Part shown: in pieces, positions 1 through 5,703 of the stretch
Numbering within the stretch: the stretch's first letter is position 1
Layout of the letters: each line of letters opens with the position of its first letter
From: Anaerolineales bacterium
Lineage (GTDB): Bacteria > Chloroflexota > Anaerolineae > Promineifilales > Promineifilaceae
Length of the DNA: 7,314 nt
Direction of reading: 5' to 3'
Assembly (NCBI GenBank): GCA_020432595.1
Contig: JAGQGA010000267.1
Coordinates: 1 to 7,314, forward strand
Program-made: the position numbers and the translations under genes
Notes under the pieces: generated by a model
The model's input: the letters and a program-made list of their open reading frames with translations, nothing else
Database searches by the model: none
What the model was told of the DNA's origin: nothing

Positions 1-63
1 AGTTGCGAGTGGTTAGTCAGAAAAGAGATTCTTTACCAGCCACCAGCCACTAACCGCCAGCCA
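1..63. repeat. Intergenic heptamer-register repeat upstream of the NmrA-like gene
   Basis: The stretch can be read in steps of seven bases. CCAGCCA occurs at 36-42, 43-49 and 57-63, with one divergent unit (CTAACCG, 50-56) between the second and third copies. The left half reads AGTTGCG, AGTGGTT, AGTCAGA in the same register. GGTTAGT at 11-17 is the exact reverse complement of ACTAACC at 49-55, and AAAGA/TCTTT (22-26/30-34) forms a small hairpin between them. The array at 6194-6248 has a comparable layout. No promoter here is convincing. A 4-bp hairpin (GCGG 67-70 / CCGC 76-79) lies just before the ribosome binding site. Confidence 0.5.
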
Positions 64-98
64 TTTGCGGTTTATCCGCGTTAGGGAGGTAATAAAAC

Positions 99-1004
99 AT
101 GATACTCATTGTTGGTGCAACTGGAATGCTGGGTGGGATGATTGCCCACCAGTTGTTAGCACAAGGTAAAGCGGTTCGGGTGCTTTTGCGCCACAATTCG
201 CCAGCGGCGACGATGGCGGCGCAGGGCATGGCAACCGATCCGCAGTCGCTGCTTGCGGCGGGGGCAGAAGCCGTCTATGGAGATTTGAAGGATAGAGCAT
301 CGCTGGATGCAGCTTGTACAGGGGTAGAGACGGTCATCACGACGGCCAATGCAGCACTGCGCGGGGGTGAGGATACGTTTGAAACGGTGGATCGGCAGGG
401 AACACAGCATTTGATTGATGCGGCCAAGGCGCAAGGGGTGCAACAGTTTATCTACATGTCGGCCAACGGCAGTGACCCGCAGCACCCGCACCCGCTGTTT
501 AGCGCCAAGGGAGCCTGCGAAGCGTATCTGCAAGCGAGTGGCTTGACCTACACCATTCTAAAGCCAGGTGTGTTTATGGAGGTGTGGGTTGGCATGGTGA
601 TTGGGATGCCGCTACAGGCGCAGCAGCCGATTACGCTAATAGGCGAGGGGAAAACCAAACATGCGTTTGTGTCGATGGGGGATGTGGCGGCGTATGCGGT
701 AACGGCCGTTAATAACCCCGCCGCCTATAACCAAACCATCTATATCGGTGCCCCAGCATCGTATTCCTGGATGGATGTGGTGCAGGCGGTGGAAACGGCC
801 GTTGGGCAACCGCTGCCCGTCAACTTCGTGGCACCTGGGGCACCCGTGCCGCTGCTGCCACCTGACATGGTTCCGATGATGACGGGGCTGGAAATGGCCG
901 ACTCCCATATCGGCATGGAGCAAACGGCGAAAACCTATGGGGTTGAGCCAACACCGTTGGCAACGTTTGTCCAACGGTTTTTTGGCAACGGCCATCAAGC
1001 ATAA
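99..1004 (+). CDS. NmrA-like / atypical SDR NAD(P)-binding protein
   Basis: A 301-residue cytoplasmic Rossmann-fold protein of the NmrA/atypical short-chain dehydrogenase type, probably an NAD(P)H-dependent oxidoreductase or a redox-sensing NAD(P)-binding protein; the substrate cannot be read from the sequence. The N-terminus carries the dinucleotide-binding turn GATGMLGG (6-13). Arg31, at the end of the second strand (VRVLLRHN), favours NADP over NAD. GDLKD (61-65) matches the usual acidic residue after strand 3. The catalytic YxxxK is replaced by FSAK (134-137): the Lys is kept and the Tyr is Phe, as in many atypical members, followed by the family-like GLTYTILKPGVFME (148-161). The length is normal for the family. 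The start is fixed by AGGGAGGT at 83-90, eight bases before the ATG. The next small gene begins 14 bp after the stop, so the two are probably co-transcribed. Two full AACGGCCGTT copies (701-710, 794-803) each encode Thr-Ala-Val. Confidence 0.9.
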   Translation: MILIVGATGMLGGMIAHQLLAQGKAVRVLLRHNSPAATMAAQGMATDPQSLLAAGAEAVYGDLKDRASLDAACTGVETVITTANAALRGGEDTFETVDRQGTQHLIDAAKAQGVQQFIYMSANGSDPQHPHPLFSAKGACEAYLQASGLTYTILKPGVFMEVWVGMVIGMPLQAQQPITLIGEGKTKHAFVSMGDVAAYAVTAVNNPAAYNQTIYIGAPASYSWMDVVQAVETAVGQPLPVNFVAPGAPVPLLPPDMVPMMTGLEMADSHIGMEQTAKTYGVEPTPLATFVQRFFGNGHQA

Positions 1005-1007
1005 GTT

Positions 1008-1013
1008 GGAGGT
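1008..1013 (+). promoter_or_regulatory. Ribosome binding site deciding the start of the small charged ORF
   Basis: GGAGGT lies five bases before ATG 1019. A GTG at 1016 is in frame but only two bases from this site, so ATG 1019 is the better start. Confidence 0.65.
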
Positions 1014-1018
1014 TTGTG

Positions 1019-1204
1019 ATGAAAGAGAAGGTGAAAGTTGGTAAGAAGAAGAAGGGGAAGAAAACGGCCGTTTCTGAACTCCCCCTGGCCGTGATTGCCC
1101 ACATGCCGCCGCTGAAAAAGGTGGATGTGCCAAGCTATTTGGAGGAGGTGGATATTGAGGCGCTGGTAGAAGAGGAGGAGAAGAAGGGAGAAACGGCCGT
1201 TTAA
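1019..1204 (+). CDS. Small highly charged hypothetical protein (61 aa)
   Basis: I do not recognise this protein. It has a Lys-rich N-terminus (residues 1-15, with a KKKKGKK run), a more hydrophobic centre (SELPLAVIAHMPPL) and an acidic C-terminal part (YLEEVDIEALVEEEEKK). There is no signal peptide, membrane segment or Cys. A good Shine-Dalgarno and a 14-bp gap after the NmrA-like gene support translation and co-transcription. Two AACGGCCGTT palindromes are in frame (1063-1072, 1192-1201), so the protein contains KTAV internally and ends in ETAV, with the stop codon directly after the second copy. The last dozen codons form the left arm and loop of a long hairpin, so the purine-rich Glu/Lys tail may owe its composition to the DNA structure. 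A spurious ORF cannot be excluded; the family is unknown. Confidence 0.55.
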   Translation: MKEKVKVGKKKKGKKTAVSELPLAVIAHMPPLKKVDVPSYLEEVDIEALVEEEEKKGETAV

Positions 1205-1219
1205 CCCTCCTTCTCCTCC
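1174..1219. terminator. Long hairpin at the convergent junction (possible bidirectional terminator)
   Basis: The left arm 1174-1188 and right arm 1205-1219 pair at 14 of 15 positions (one A/C mismatch at 1184/1209). The 16-base loop contains the palindrome AAACGGCCGTTT (1191-1202). The hairpin covers the end of the small + strand ORF and stops 7 bp before the end of the ABC ATPase gene on the other strand. Neither side has a strong U tract, so intrinsic termination is plausible but not shown. Confidence 0.5.
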
Positions 1220-1226
1220 CACTTAC

Positions 1227-2012
1227 CTAAATCGCCTGTTTATCCTCTTCATGCACATCCCGTGCGCCTGTCATAATCGCTACCGCTTCTGACATGCGAT
1301 AATCTTTGGGGTGAATCACCGCGATGCGCCGCCCTAAACGTTGAATGTGAATACGATCCGCTAGTTCAAAAACATGGGGCATGTTGTGGCTGATGAGAAT
1401 GATGGGTAGCCCACGATCCCGAATTTTGCGGATGAGGTCGAGCACCATGCCCGATTCTTTCACCCCAAGAGCGGCCGTTGGCTCATCCATAATTACCACA
1501 TGCTCGGCAAAAGCGGCGGCACGGGCTACCGCCACACCTTGCCGCTGACCGCCCGAAAGGGTTTCCACCGCCTGCTGCATGGATTGGATGCGGAATTGTA
1601 GGTCAGACATATATTCAGTCGCTTCGGTCAACATGCGCTTCTTGTCAAGCATCCGAAAGACAGAACCGAGAACACCTGGGCGGCGTATCTCCCGTCCCAA
1701 AAACATATTTTCCACAATGTTGAGGGCGGGAGCGACGGCCAAATCTTGATAAACTGTCTCAATACCATAGTGCCGGGCATCAATGGGTGAGTGAAACACA
1801 ACAGGGTTGCCATTCACCAAAATTTCGCCTTCATCGGGAATAAGCGCACCAGAAAGAGCCTTGATGAGAGTGGATTTACCCGCGCCATTGTCACCGATAA
1901 TCGCCATGATCTCGCCCGGCATTACTTCAAAATCAGCACCGTCTAGAGCGGTGACATGCCCGTAGCGTTTGATTAAACCACGTGCTTCTAAAACAGGGGT
2001 TGGCTTGCTCAT
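1227..2012 (-). CDS. Sugar ABC transporter ATP-binding protein, single domain (FrcA-like)
   Basis: A 261-residue cytoplasmic ATPase that powers monosaccharide import with the permease encoded just upstream. All nucleotide-binding motifs are present: Walker A GDNGAGKST (40-48), Q-loop Gln89 (YQD), signature LSGGQ (152-156), Walker B VVIMDEP (172-178) with catalytic Glu177, and switch His209 (ISHN). Only one ATPase cassette is present, as in the roughly 260-residue FrcA type. The tandem RbsA/MglA type is about 500 residues, so two copies should form the active dimer. The frame is open for 23 codons upstream, but the start at 2012 is preferred: AGGAG sits six bases before that ATG and the residues after it match the family. 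The ATG overlaps the permease stop codon (ATGA), indicating translational coupling. No sugar kinase gene follows; the next gene is convergent. The symbol is left empty because the substrate is unproven. Confidence 0.93.
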   Translation of the reverse strand: MSKPTPVLEARGLIKRYGHVTALDGADFEVMPGEIMAIIGDNGAGKSTLIKALSGALIPDEGEILVNGNPVVFHSPIDARHYGIETVYQDLAVAPALNIVENMFLGREIRRPGVLGSVFRMLDKKRMLTEATEYMSDLQFRIQSMQQAVETLSGGQRQGVAVARAAAFAEHVVIMDEPTAALGVKESGMVLDLIRKIRDRGLPIILISHNMPHVFELADRIHIQRLGRRIAVIHPKDYRMSEAVAIMTGARDVHEEDKQAI

Positions 2013-3004
2013 TTTGCTCTCCTTTGGGTTACTTGGTCTACAGCCACAGCTAAAATAACCAGCACACCAGTGATGAGCCACTGATAAATAGAGTCCACGC
2101 CCATCAGGGTGAGACCATTGCGGAAGATGCCCACAATCAACGCACCGAGTAAGGTACCCAAAATATTGCCGCGCCCACCAAAGAGGCTGGTGCCGCCGAG
2201 AACAACGGCCGTTATACTCTCCAAGTTTGCGTTCTGCCCGGCCTGTGGGTCAGCCACCCCAGTACGGGAAATGAGCAGCAGGCCAGCAATGCCATAAAAA
2301 AGACCAGCCACCATGTACACGCCCACCAGTAAACGTTGCGTGTTGATACCAGCCAAACGAGTTGCTTCTGGATTATCACCAATGGCGTAAACGCGACGGC
2401 CGATGGCCGTCTCCCGCAGCACAAACCAGGCAATAAAAAAGAGCAGCACCATCAGTACCGAGCCGTAGGTAAACTTCGTGCCACCATCGCCACCCACAGT
2501 AAAGGTACGGCCAAAAAAAACATGCCAAGGCGAATCCGTCATGCGAATCGTTGTCGTCGTGTAAATGCGGGTAAGGGCAAAAGCAATGTTGAACATACCC
2601 AACGTGACAATAAAAGGTGGCAGCTTGAGGCGGGTCACTAACAACCCATTGGCTGCCCCAAAAGCCATCGCCGCGATGAAACCAAGTAGGATAGCCAACG
2701 GGGCTGGAACCGCATTATCCATAAAGACCTTCGCCATCAAAATCTGGCTAAAGGCCATAATCATGCCGTTAGATAGGTCAATACCGGCCGTTAAAATGAC
2801 CAATGTTTGCCCAATGGCTAATGTCCCAACGACCATCACCTGCTGGACAATCAGAGAAAAATTAGAAGCAGACAAAAAGCGGTCACTTTGTGAGGCAAAA
2901 AGAATAGAAGCTAAAACAAGGGCAATAAAGGGGCCGACGGTGGGAGTCGCCAGGATGCTCACTAGAGAAAATCGGGGCTTGGCCGGGGCACTGGTTGTGG
3001 TCAT
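2009..3004 (-). CDS. Sugar ABC transporter permease (CUT2, RbsC/FrcC-like)
   Basis: A 331-residue integral membrane protein forming the sugar channel of a CUT2-type importer. About nine or ten hydrophobic segments are visible, for example around 22-39, 52-73, 100-124, 129-147, 181-197, 226-246, 281-299 and 306-323. Family landmarks are LTAGIDLSNG (71-80), LPPFIVTLG (128-136), the cytoplasmic loop AIGDNPEATRLAGI (207-220) expected to contact the ATPase, and LGGTSLFGGRGN (269-280). The length fits the family. AGGAG lies six bases before the ATG. The stop codon overlaps the ATPase start by 4 bp. A terminator-like hairpin upstream separates it from the binding protein gene, so expression probably comes from readthrough of the same promoter. 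A full AACGGCCGTT (2204-2213) encodes the TAV of ITAVVLGG, and CGGCCGTT (2785-2792) lies in the LTAGID codons. Confidence 0.94.
   Translation of the reverse strand: MTTTSAPAKPRFSLVSILATPTVGPFIALVLASILFASQSDRFLSASNFSLIVQQVMVVGTLAIGQTLVILTAGIDLSNGMIMAFSQILMAKVFMDNAVPAPLAILLGFIAAMAFGAANGLLVTRLKLPPFIVTLGMFNIAFALTRIYTTTTIRMTDSPWHVFFGRTFTVGGDGGTKFTYGSVLMVLLFFIAWFVLRETAIGRRVYAIGDNPEATRLAGINTQRLLVGVYMVAGLFYGIAGLLLISRTGVADPQAGQNANLESITAVVLGGTSLFGGRGNILGTLLGALIVGIFRNGLTLMGVDSIYQWLITGVLVILAVAVDQVTQRRAK
2019..2023 (-). promoter_or_regulatory. Ribosome binding site deciding the ATPase start
   Basis: On the minus strand AGGAG lies six bases before the ATG at 2010-2012, inside the last codons of the permease gene. 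It supports this start over the longer open frame reaching 2081, which would overlap the permease much more and adds unrelated Cys/Pro-rich residues. Confidence 0.7.
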
Positions 3005-3023
3005 CTCTCTCTCCTACTTCTAG

Positions 3024-3069
3024 AAAAATAGCGGCGGGACGGGAAGGGAATCCCATCACCGCCGCTATT
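3024..3069 (-). terminator. Intercistronic intrinsic terminator / attenuator between binding protein and permease genes
   Basis: AATAGCGGCGG at 3027-3037 is an exact reverse complement of 3059-3069, an 11-bp perfect stem. The GC-rich core is followed on the minus strand by a run of five T residues (3024-3028). The loop holds a further GGGATTCCC mini-palindrome. A partial terminator here would give more binding protein than permease and ATPase, the stoichiometry usually needed for ABC importers. Confidence 0.8.
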
Positions 3070-3136
3070 GTATCGTAAATTTTCGACTAGTCAGGATTCA
3101 GCATATCTCAGGTTCACTGAATACTGTTTACAGAAA

Positions 3137-4201
3137 TTATCCCCAGCAGTTGGCTACACCGAAGTCGGCATCTTCACTATCAACACCGTCTACAGGGTTG
3201 CTCGTGATGAGGGTCACGCCTGTGTCGGTGTAACCGGAAGGAGCCACGCCAGTCATAGCGTACTCAACAACGGTCTCTACGCCGAGGGAAGCCATACGGA
3301 GGGGATATTGTTGGGAGGTGGCAGCGATACGGCCGTCTACCACACCTTCCACACCCGTACAACCACCATCTACAGAGACGATGAGTACGTTGTCAGCCAC
3401 ACCGGCAGCTTCTAAAGCAGTGTAGGCACCGAAAGCGGCCGGCTCATTGATGGTGTAGACCACATTGATTTCTGGGTCTTTGGTGAGGCAGTTTTCCATA
3501 GCCGTTTGGCCTTCAGCCTGGTCGCCATGTGTATCTTCTTCACAAACGATTTGGGGATCACCATCTTCAATACCGTAACCGGCAACGAAACCATCGCGGC
3601 GCAGTTGACCAACGGTAATGCCAGGGGCCAGGTTGAGCAAAGCAATCTTCACAGGCTCGTCGCCTTTAACGGCACGGGCATATTGACCAATCAAAATACC
3701 AGCTTGATAGTTATCAGTTGCGTAGAGAGCATCAGTCGCATCTTGGGGGTCGGTGGGGGTGTCGAGGGCGATGACGAGGACACCAGCCGCACGAGCCGCT
3801 TCAACAGCGGGAACGATGGCAGAAGTATCGCTAGGGGTAATCAAAATACCTTTTGCGCCAGCGGCAACCATGTTTTCAATGGCAGTGACTTGACTTTCGT
3901 TGTCGCCGTCAAATGTACCGGCAGCAGTCATGAGGGTTGCGCCAGCAGCGTCGGCAGCAGCTTGGGCACCTTCTTTCATTTTGACAAAGAAGGGGTTGGT
4001 TTCAGTTTTGGTGATGAGGCCGATGATGATTTCTCCATCAGCAGCAGGCTCCTCGGCGGCGGGTTCTTCGGCGGCGGGTGCCTCCGCAGCAGGTGCTTCC
4101 GCAGCAGGTGCTTCCGCCGGAGCTTCTGCACCACAAGCGGCTAACATAAAGGTGAACAGCACGAAAAGTGCTAAGACGAGCGCTAATTTGCGTAATGACA
4201 T
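3137..4201 (-). CDS. Sugar ABC transporter substrate-binding lipoprotein (FrcB/RbsB-like)
   Basis: A 354-residue extracytoplasmic periplasmic-binding-protein fold (type 1) that captures a monosaccharide for the importer. Residues 1-22 are a lipoprotein signal peptide ending in the lipobox LAAC, with Cys23 as the lipid-anchored residue. A low-complexity Glu-Ala-Pro linker follows (26-54) and then the mature domain. The mature domain starts GEIIIGLITKTETNPFF (56-72) and has AIENMVAAGAKGILITPSD, the hinge-region TINEPAAFGAY (250-260) and VSVDGGCTG (276-284). The DTHGDQAEGQTAMENCL stretch (223-239) resembles fructose-binding FrcB proteins as I remember them, so fructose or a related sugar is a guess. 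Four further Cys (220, 238, 281, 352) could form disulfides outside the cell. AGGAG lies seven bases before the ATG. It is the first gene of the operon and is followed by a terminator-like hairpin. Confidence 0.93.
   Translation of the reverse strand: MSLRKLALVLALFVLFTFMLAACGAEAPAEAPAAEAPAAEAPAAEEPAAEEPAADGEIIIGLITKTETNPFFVKMKEGAQAAADAAGATLMTAAGTFDGDNESQVTAIENMVAAGAKGILITPSDTSAIVPAVEAARAAGVLVIALDTPTDPQDATDALYATDNYQAGILIGQYARAVKGDEPVKIALLNLAPGITVGQLRRDGFVAGYGIEDGDPQIVCEEDTHGDQAEGQTAMENCLTKDPEINVVYTINEPAAFGAYTALEAAGVADNVLIVSVDGGCTGVEGVVDGRIAATSQQYPLRMASLGVETVVEYAMTGVAPSGYTDTGVTLITSNPVDGVDSEDADFGVANCWG
4040..4114 (-). repeat. In-frame 15-bp tandem repeats encoding the lipoprotein linker
   Basis: Five consecutive 15-bp units encode EAPAA, EAPAA, EAPAA, EEPAA, EEPAA (residues 30-54), preceded by a partial EAPA unit. 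The units nearest the signal peptide are almost identical at DNA level, so copy number could change by slippage. The linker tethers the binding domain away from the membrane. Confidence 0.85.
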
Positions 4202-4449
4202 TTTTCTTCTCCTAATTTCAATTTTATCTCTTGGCTAACTACAACTTGAATACTTGTTGCGCTTTTGTGATAATTGCGCGTCAATCAAGTTCGCTAACTC
4301 GTTCTCTTCTTTATCAGAATAGGCCACAGATTTTGGCACTCTCCCTTCTTGCTTCTCTATTGCTTCTCTTTTCTCTCCTAACGCTACCTCCTTGTTAGTT
4401 GATAGGTCTCTTATATTTGTGGGTGATAAAATATTGTTGCGATGTAACA
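4202..4449 (-). other. Long purine-rich 5' leader of the importer operon
   Basis: If transcription starts about seven bases after the -10 hexamer at 4456-4461, the leader is roughly 248 nt. The minus strand is purine-rich in the middle and has a strong unused Shine-Dalgarno-like GGAGGT (4386-4391) with no ATG, GTG or TTG at a suitable distance. An open frame runs from a TTG at 4450 to 4235, but it lacks a ribosome binding site and I do not call it a gene. GCGC occurs twice near 4260-4286. I see no recognisable riboswitch. Confidence 0.4.
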
Positions 4450-4455
4450 AGGAAA

Positions 4456-4473
4456 ATTGTAAACGATTACAAT
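4456..4473. promoter_or_regulatory. LacI/GalR-type operator O1 at the importer promoter
   Basis: An 18-bp palindrome centred on CG at 4464/4465: ATTGTAAACGATTACAAT. Every pair matches except the one flanking the central CG. It fits the GalR-class consensus TGTAANCGNTTACA, as expected from the GalR-like recognition helix of the adjacent regulator. Confidence 0.88.
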
Positions 4474-4484
4474 ATTGTTGTCAA
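4456..4484 (-). promoter_or_regulatory. Promoter of the sugar importer operon
   Basis: On the minus strand a perfect -35 TTGACA (4479-4484) is followed by a 17-bp spacer and a -10 TACAAT (4456-4461, five of six consensus bases). The LacI-type operator covers the -10 and most of the spacer, so a bound repressor would block RNA polymerase. Confidence 0.85.
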
Positions 4485-4504
4485 CAAATTCACAAAATTT
4501 GTTG
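4475..4504. promoter_or_regulatory. Nested inverted repeats at and upstream of the importer -35
   Basis: TTGTTGTCAACAA (4475-4487) is a perfect 13-bp palindrome around T4481 that overlaps the -35. CAACAAATT (4482-4490) and AATTTGTTG (4496-4504) form a second perfect inverted repeat with a 5-base gap. The position just upstream of the -35 suits an activator or second regulator site, but no protein can be assigned. Confidence 0.4.
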
Positions 4505-4582
4505 GAACCAGGGTAAAACTGCTGAACTACTAGCTTATTCTGTTCAAATCGCGGTCGTTTTCACCACTTTGTTCCGCAAAAA

Positions 4583-4611
4583 TTGACATTCTCTATGAAA
4601 TCGTTTACATT
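4583..4611 (+). promoter_or_regulatory. Promoter of the LacI-family regulator gene
   Basis: A perfect -35 TTGACA (4583-4588), a 17-bp spacer and a -10 TACATT (4606-4611, four of six consensus bases). The predicted start is near 4618, giving a leader of about 28 nt. The geometry mirrors the importer promoter, and operator O2 lies over the spacer and -10. Confidence 0.75.
4596..4609. promoter_or_regulatory. LacI/GalR-type operator O2 (autoregulatory)
   Basis: TGAAATCGTTTACA is centred on CG at 4602/4603. The right half CGTTTACA matches the consensus and the left half is degenerate (two mismatched pairs). It overlaps the -10 of the regulator promoter, implying autorepression, probably weaker than at O1. 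Confidence 0.75.
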
Positions 4612-4646
4612 TAATTTGGGAGTTTTGGTAAGAAGGAGCACGATTT

Positions 4647-5642
4647 ATGGCAAGTATTAAGGATGTGGCAAAGTTGGCGGGTGTTTCCACGGCAACTGTT
4701 TCTCGCGTGTTAGCGGATAAACCTCATGTGCGACCTGAAGTGAAAGAACAGGTACGAGCAGCAGTTGCAACGTTGGGCTATCGTCCGAATCGCATGGCAA
4801 GTAATTTGCGTAAACAAACCTCGAATGTGATTGGGCTGCTGGTTTCAGATATTCGCAATCCCTTTTTTACGGCCGTTGCTCGCGCCATTGAGGATGAAGC
4901 CCATGCCCGCCAGATGAATGTCTTTTTGTGCAATACGGATGAAGATATTGAGAAAGAACGCCACTACTTAAACACCTTGCTGGCTGAGAATGTGGCAGGC
5001 ATTATTTTGTCACCAACGCAAGAATCGGTGGAGGCCTTTCAATTTTTATTGGACAGTGATACACCCGTCGTTTCGATTGACCGGCGCATTGAAGGGGCCA
5101 ATATTGACAGCGTGTTGAGCAATAATGTACAGTCTGCCCAGTTGTTAACAGAACATTTGCTTGATAAAGGGTATGAACGTATTGTGGCCGTGCTGGGTTT
5201 GCAGAATAGCACAACGGGTCGGGAGCGGATGTTGGGTTATCAACAGGCATTGCAGCAACGGGGAGTGGTACTTGATCCCGATATTTCGACTTATGTGCAG
5301 CCACGTGAAAATCAAGGGTATGAGTTTGTGAAGGCGTTGTTGGCGCAGAAGGCCAAGCCAGATGCTATTTTGACAGGCAACAGCCGTTTAACGGTGGGGG
5401 CGGTGAAGGCGATTCAGGAGGCTGGTTTGCGGATTCCTGAGGATATTGCCCTGGCAGGTTTTGATGATACCAATTGGATGCCTCATTTAGGGCCAGGCAT
5501 CACGGTGATTGCCCAGCCAACACATGAAATGGGGAAGACAGCAGCGGAATTGTTGTTTATGCGAATGGCGGATGAGGAACGGCCGTCCCGTGAAGTAGTT
5601 CTAAAGGGCAAATTGATTGTAAGGAAGTCTACACAGCCATAA
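4647..5642 (+). CDS. LacI/GalR-family transcriptional regulator
   Basis: A 331-residue sugar-responsive repressor. The N-terminal helix-turn-helix is SIKDVAKLAGVSTATVSRVL (3-22), followed by the hinge helix region YRPNRMASNLRK (45-56). The effector domain (about 61-331) has the periplasmic-binding-protein fold with typical ligand-contact stretches NPFF (71-74), SIDRR (143-147), GRERMLGY (191-198), LTGNS (242-246) and GFDDT (271-275). The recognition segment ATVSRV matches GalR-type proteins, which bind GTGTAANCGNTTACAC sites. Two such operators lie in the divergent region, one on each promoter, so control of the importer operon and of itself is a strong inference. The effector is probably the transported sugar. 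AAGGAG lies eight bases before the ATG. The partial palindrome copy at 4869-4876 encodes TAV. Confidence 0.93.
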   Translation: MASIKDVAKLAGVSTATVSRVLADKPHVRPEVKEQVRAAVATLGYRPNRMASNLRKQTSNVIGLLVSDIRNPFFTAVARAIEDEAHARQMNVFLCNTDEDIEKERHYLNTLLAENVAGIILSPTQESVEAFQFLLDSDTPVVSIDRRIEGANIDSVLSNNVQSAQLLTEHLLDKGYERIVAVLGLQNSTTGRERMLGYQQALQQRGVVLDPDISTYVQPRENQGYEFVKALLAQKAKPDAILTGNSRLTVGAVKAIQEAGLRIPEDIALAGFDDTNWMPHLGPGITVIAQPTHEMGKTAAELLFMRMADEERPSREVVLKGKLIVRKSTQP

Positions 5643-5662
5643 ACTTTTTCAATCAAGCCGAC

Positions 5663-5699
5663 AAAGGGGGAGAAACGGCCGTTTCTTCCCCTCTCCCCC
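5663..5699. terminator. Palindromic hairpin between the regulator and VOC genes
   Basis: Positions 5665-5692 are self-complementary throughout apart from one G-T wobble (5670/5687), centred on CGGCCG and containing the full AACGGCCGTT copy (5674-5683). The terminal loop must open a few central pairs. An alternative pairing joins 5666-5672 with 5693-5699. It lies 22 bp after the regulator stop and just before the end of the convergent VOC gene. There is no strong U tract on either strand, so a terminator role is probable only by position. Confidence 0.45.
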
Positions 5700-5703
5700 A
5701 CCT

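Noticed and set aside
2013..2081. Longer N-terminus for the ABC ATPase
   Set aside because: It lacks a ribosome binding site, would overlap deep into the permease gene and adds a sequence not expected in the family.
3027..3069. Inverted repeat as a possible insertion sequence end or attachment site
   Set aside because: The GC-rich stem with a T run at an intercistronic position is explained better as a terminator, and there are no transposase remnants or target duplications.
3122..3135. TGTTTACA-like half operator near the end of the binding protein gene
   Set aside because: Only one half-site resembles the operator, there is no CG centre with symmetry, and it lies at a gene end.
3506..4144. 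212-codon open frame on the plus strand
   Set aside because: It lies wholly opposite the binding lipoprotein gene, whose frame has a signal peptide, lipobox and family motifs. It is a shadow of that GC-biased gene.
4235..4450. 71-codon open frame on the minus strand in the importer leader, TTG start at 4450
   Set aside because: There is no ribosome binding site, the rare start coincides with the predicted transcription start, and the product is unrecognised. Kept only as part of the leader note.
4547..4567. Possible third LacI-type operator around the CGCGG at 4550-4556
   Set aside because: The arms do not match TGTAA/TTACA and the symmetry is poor.
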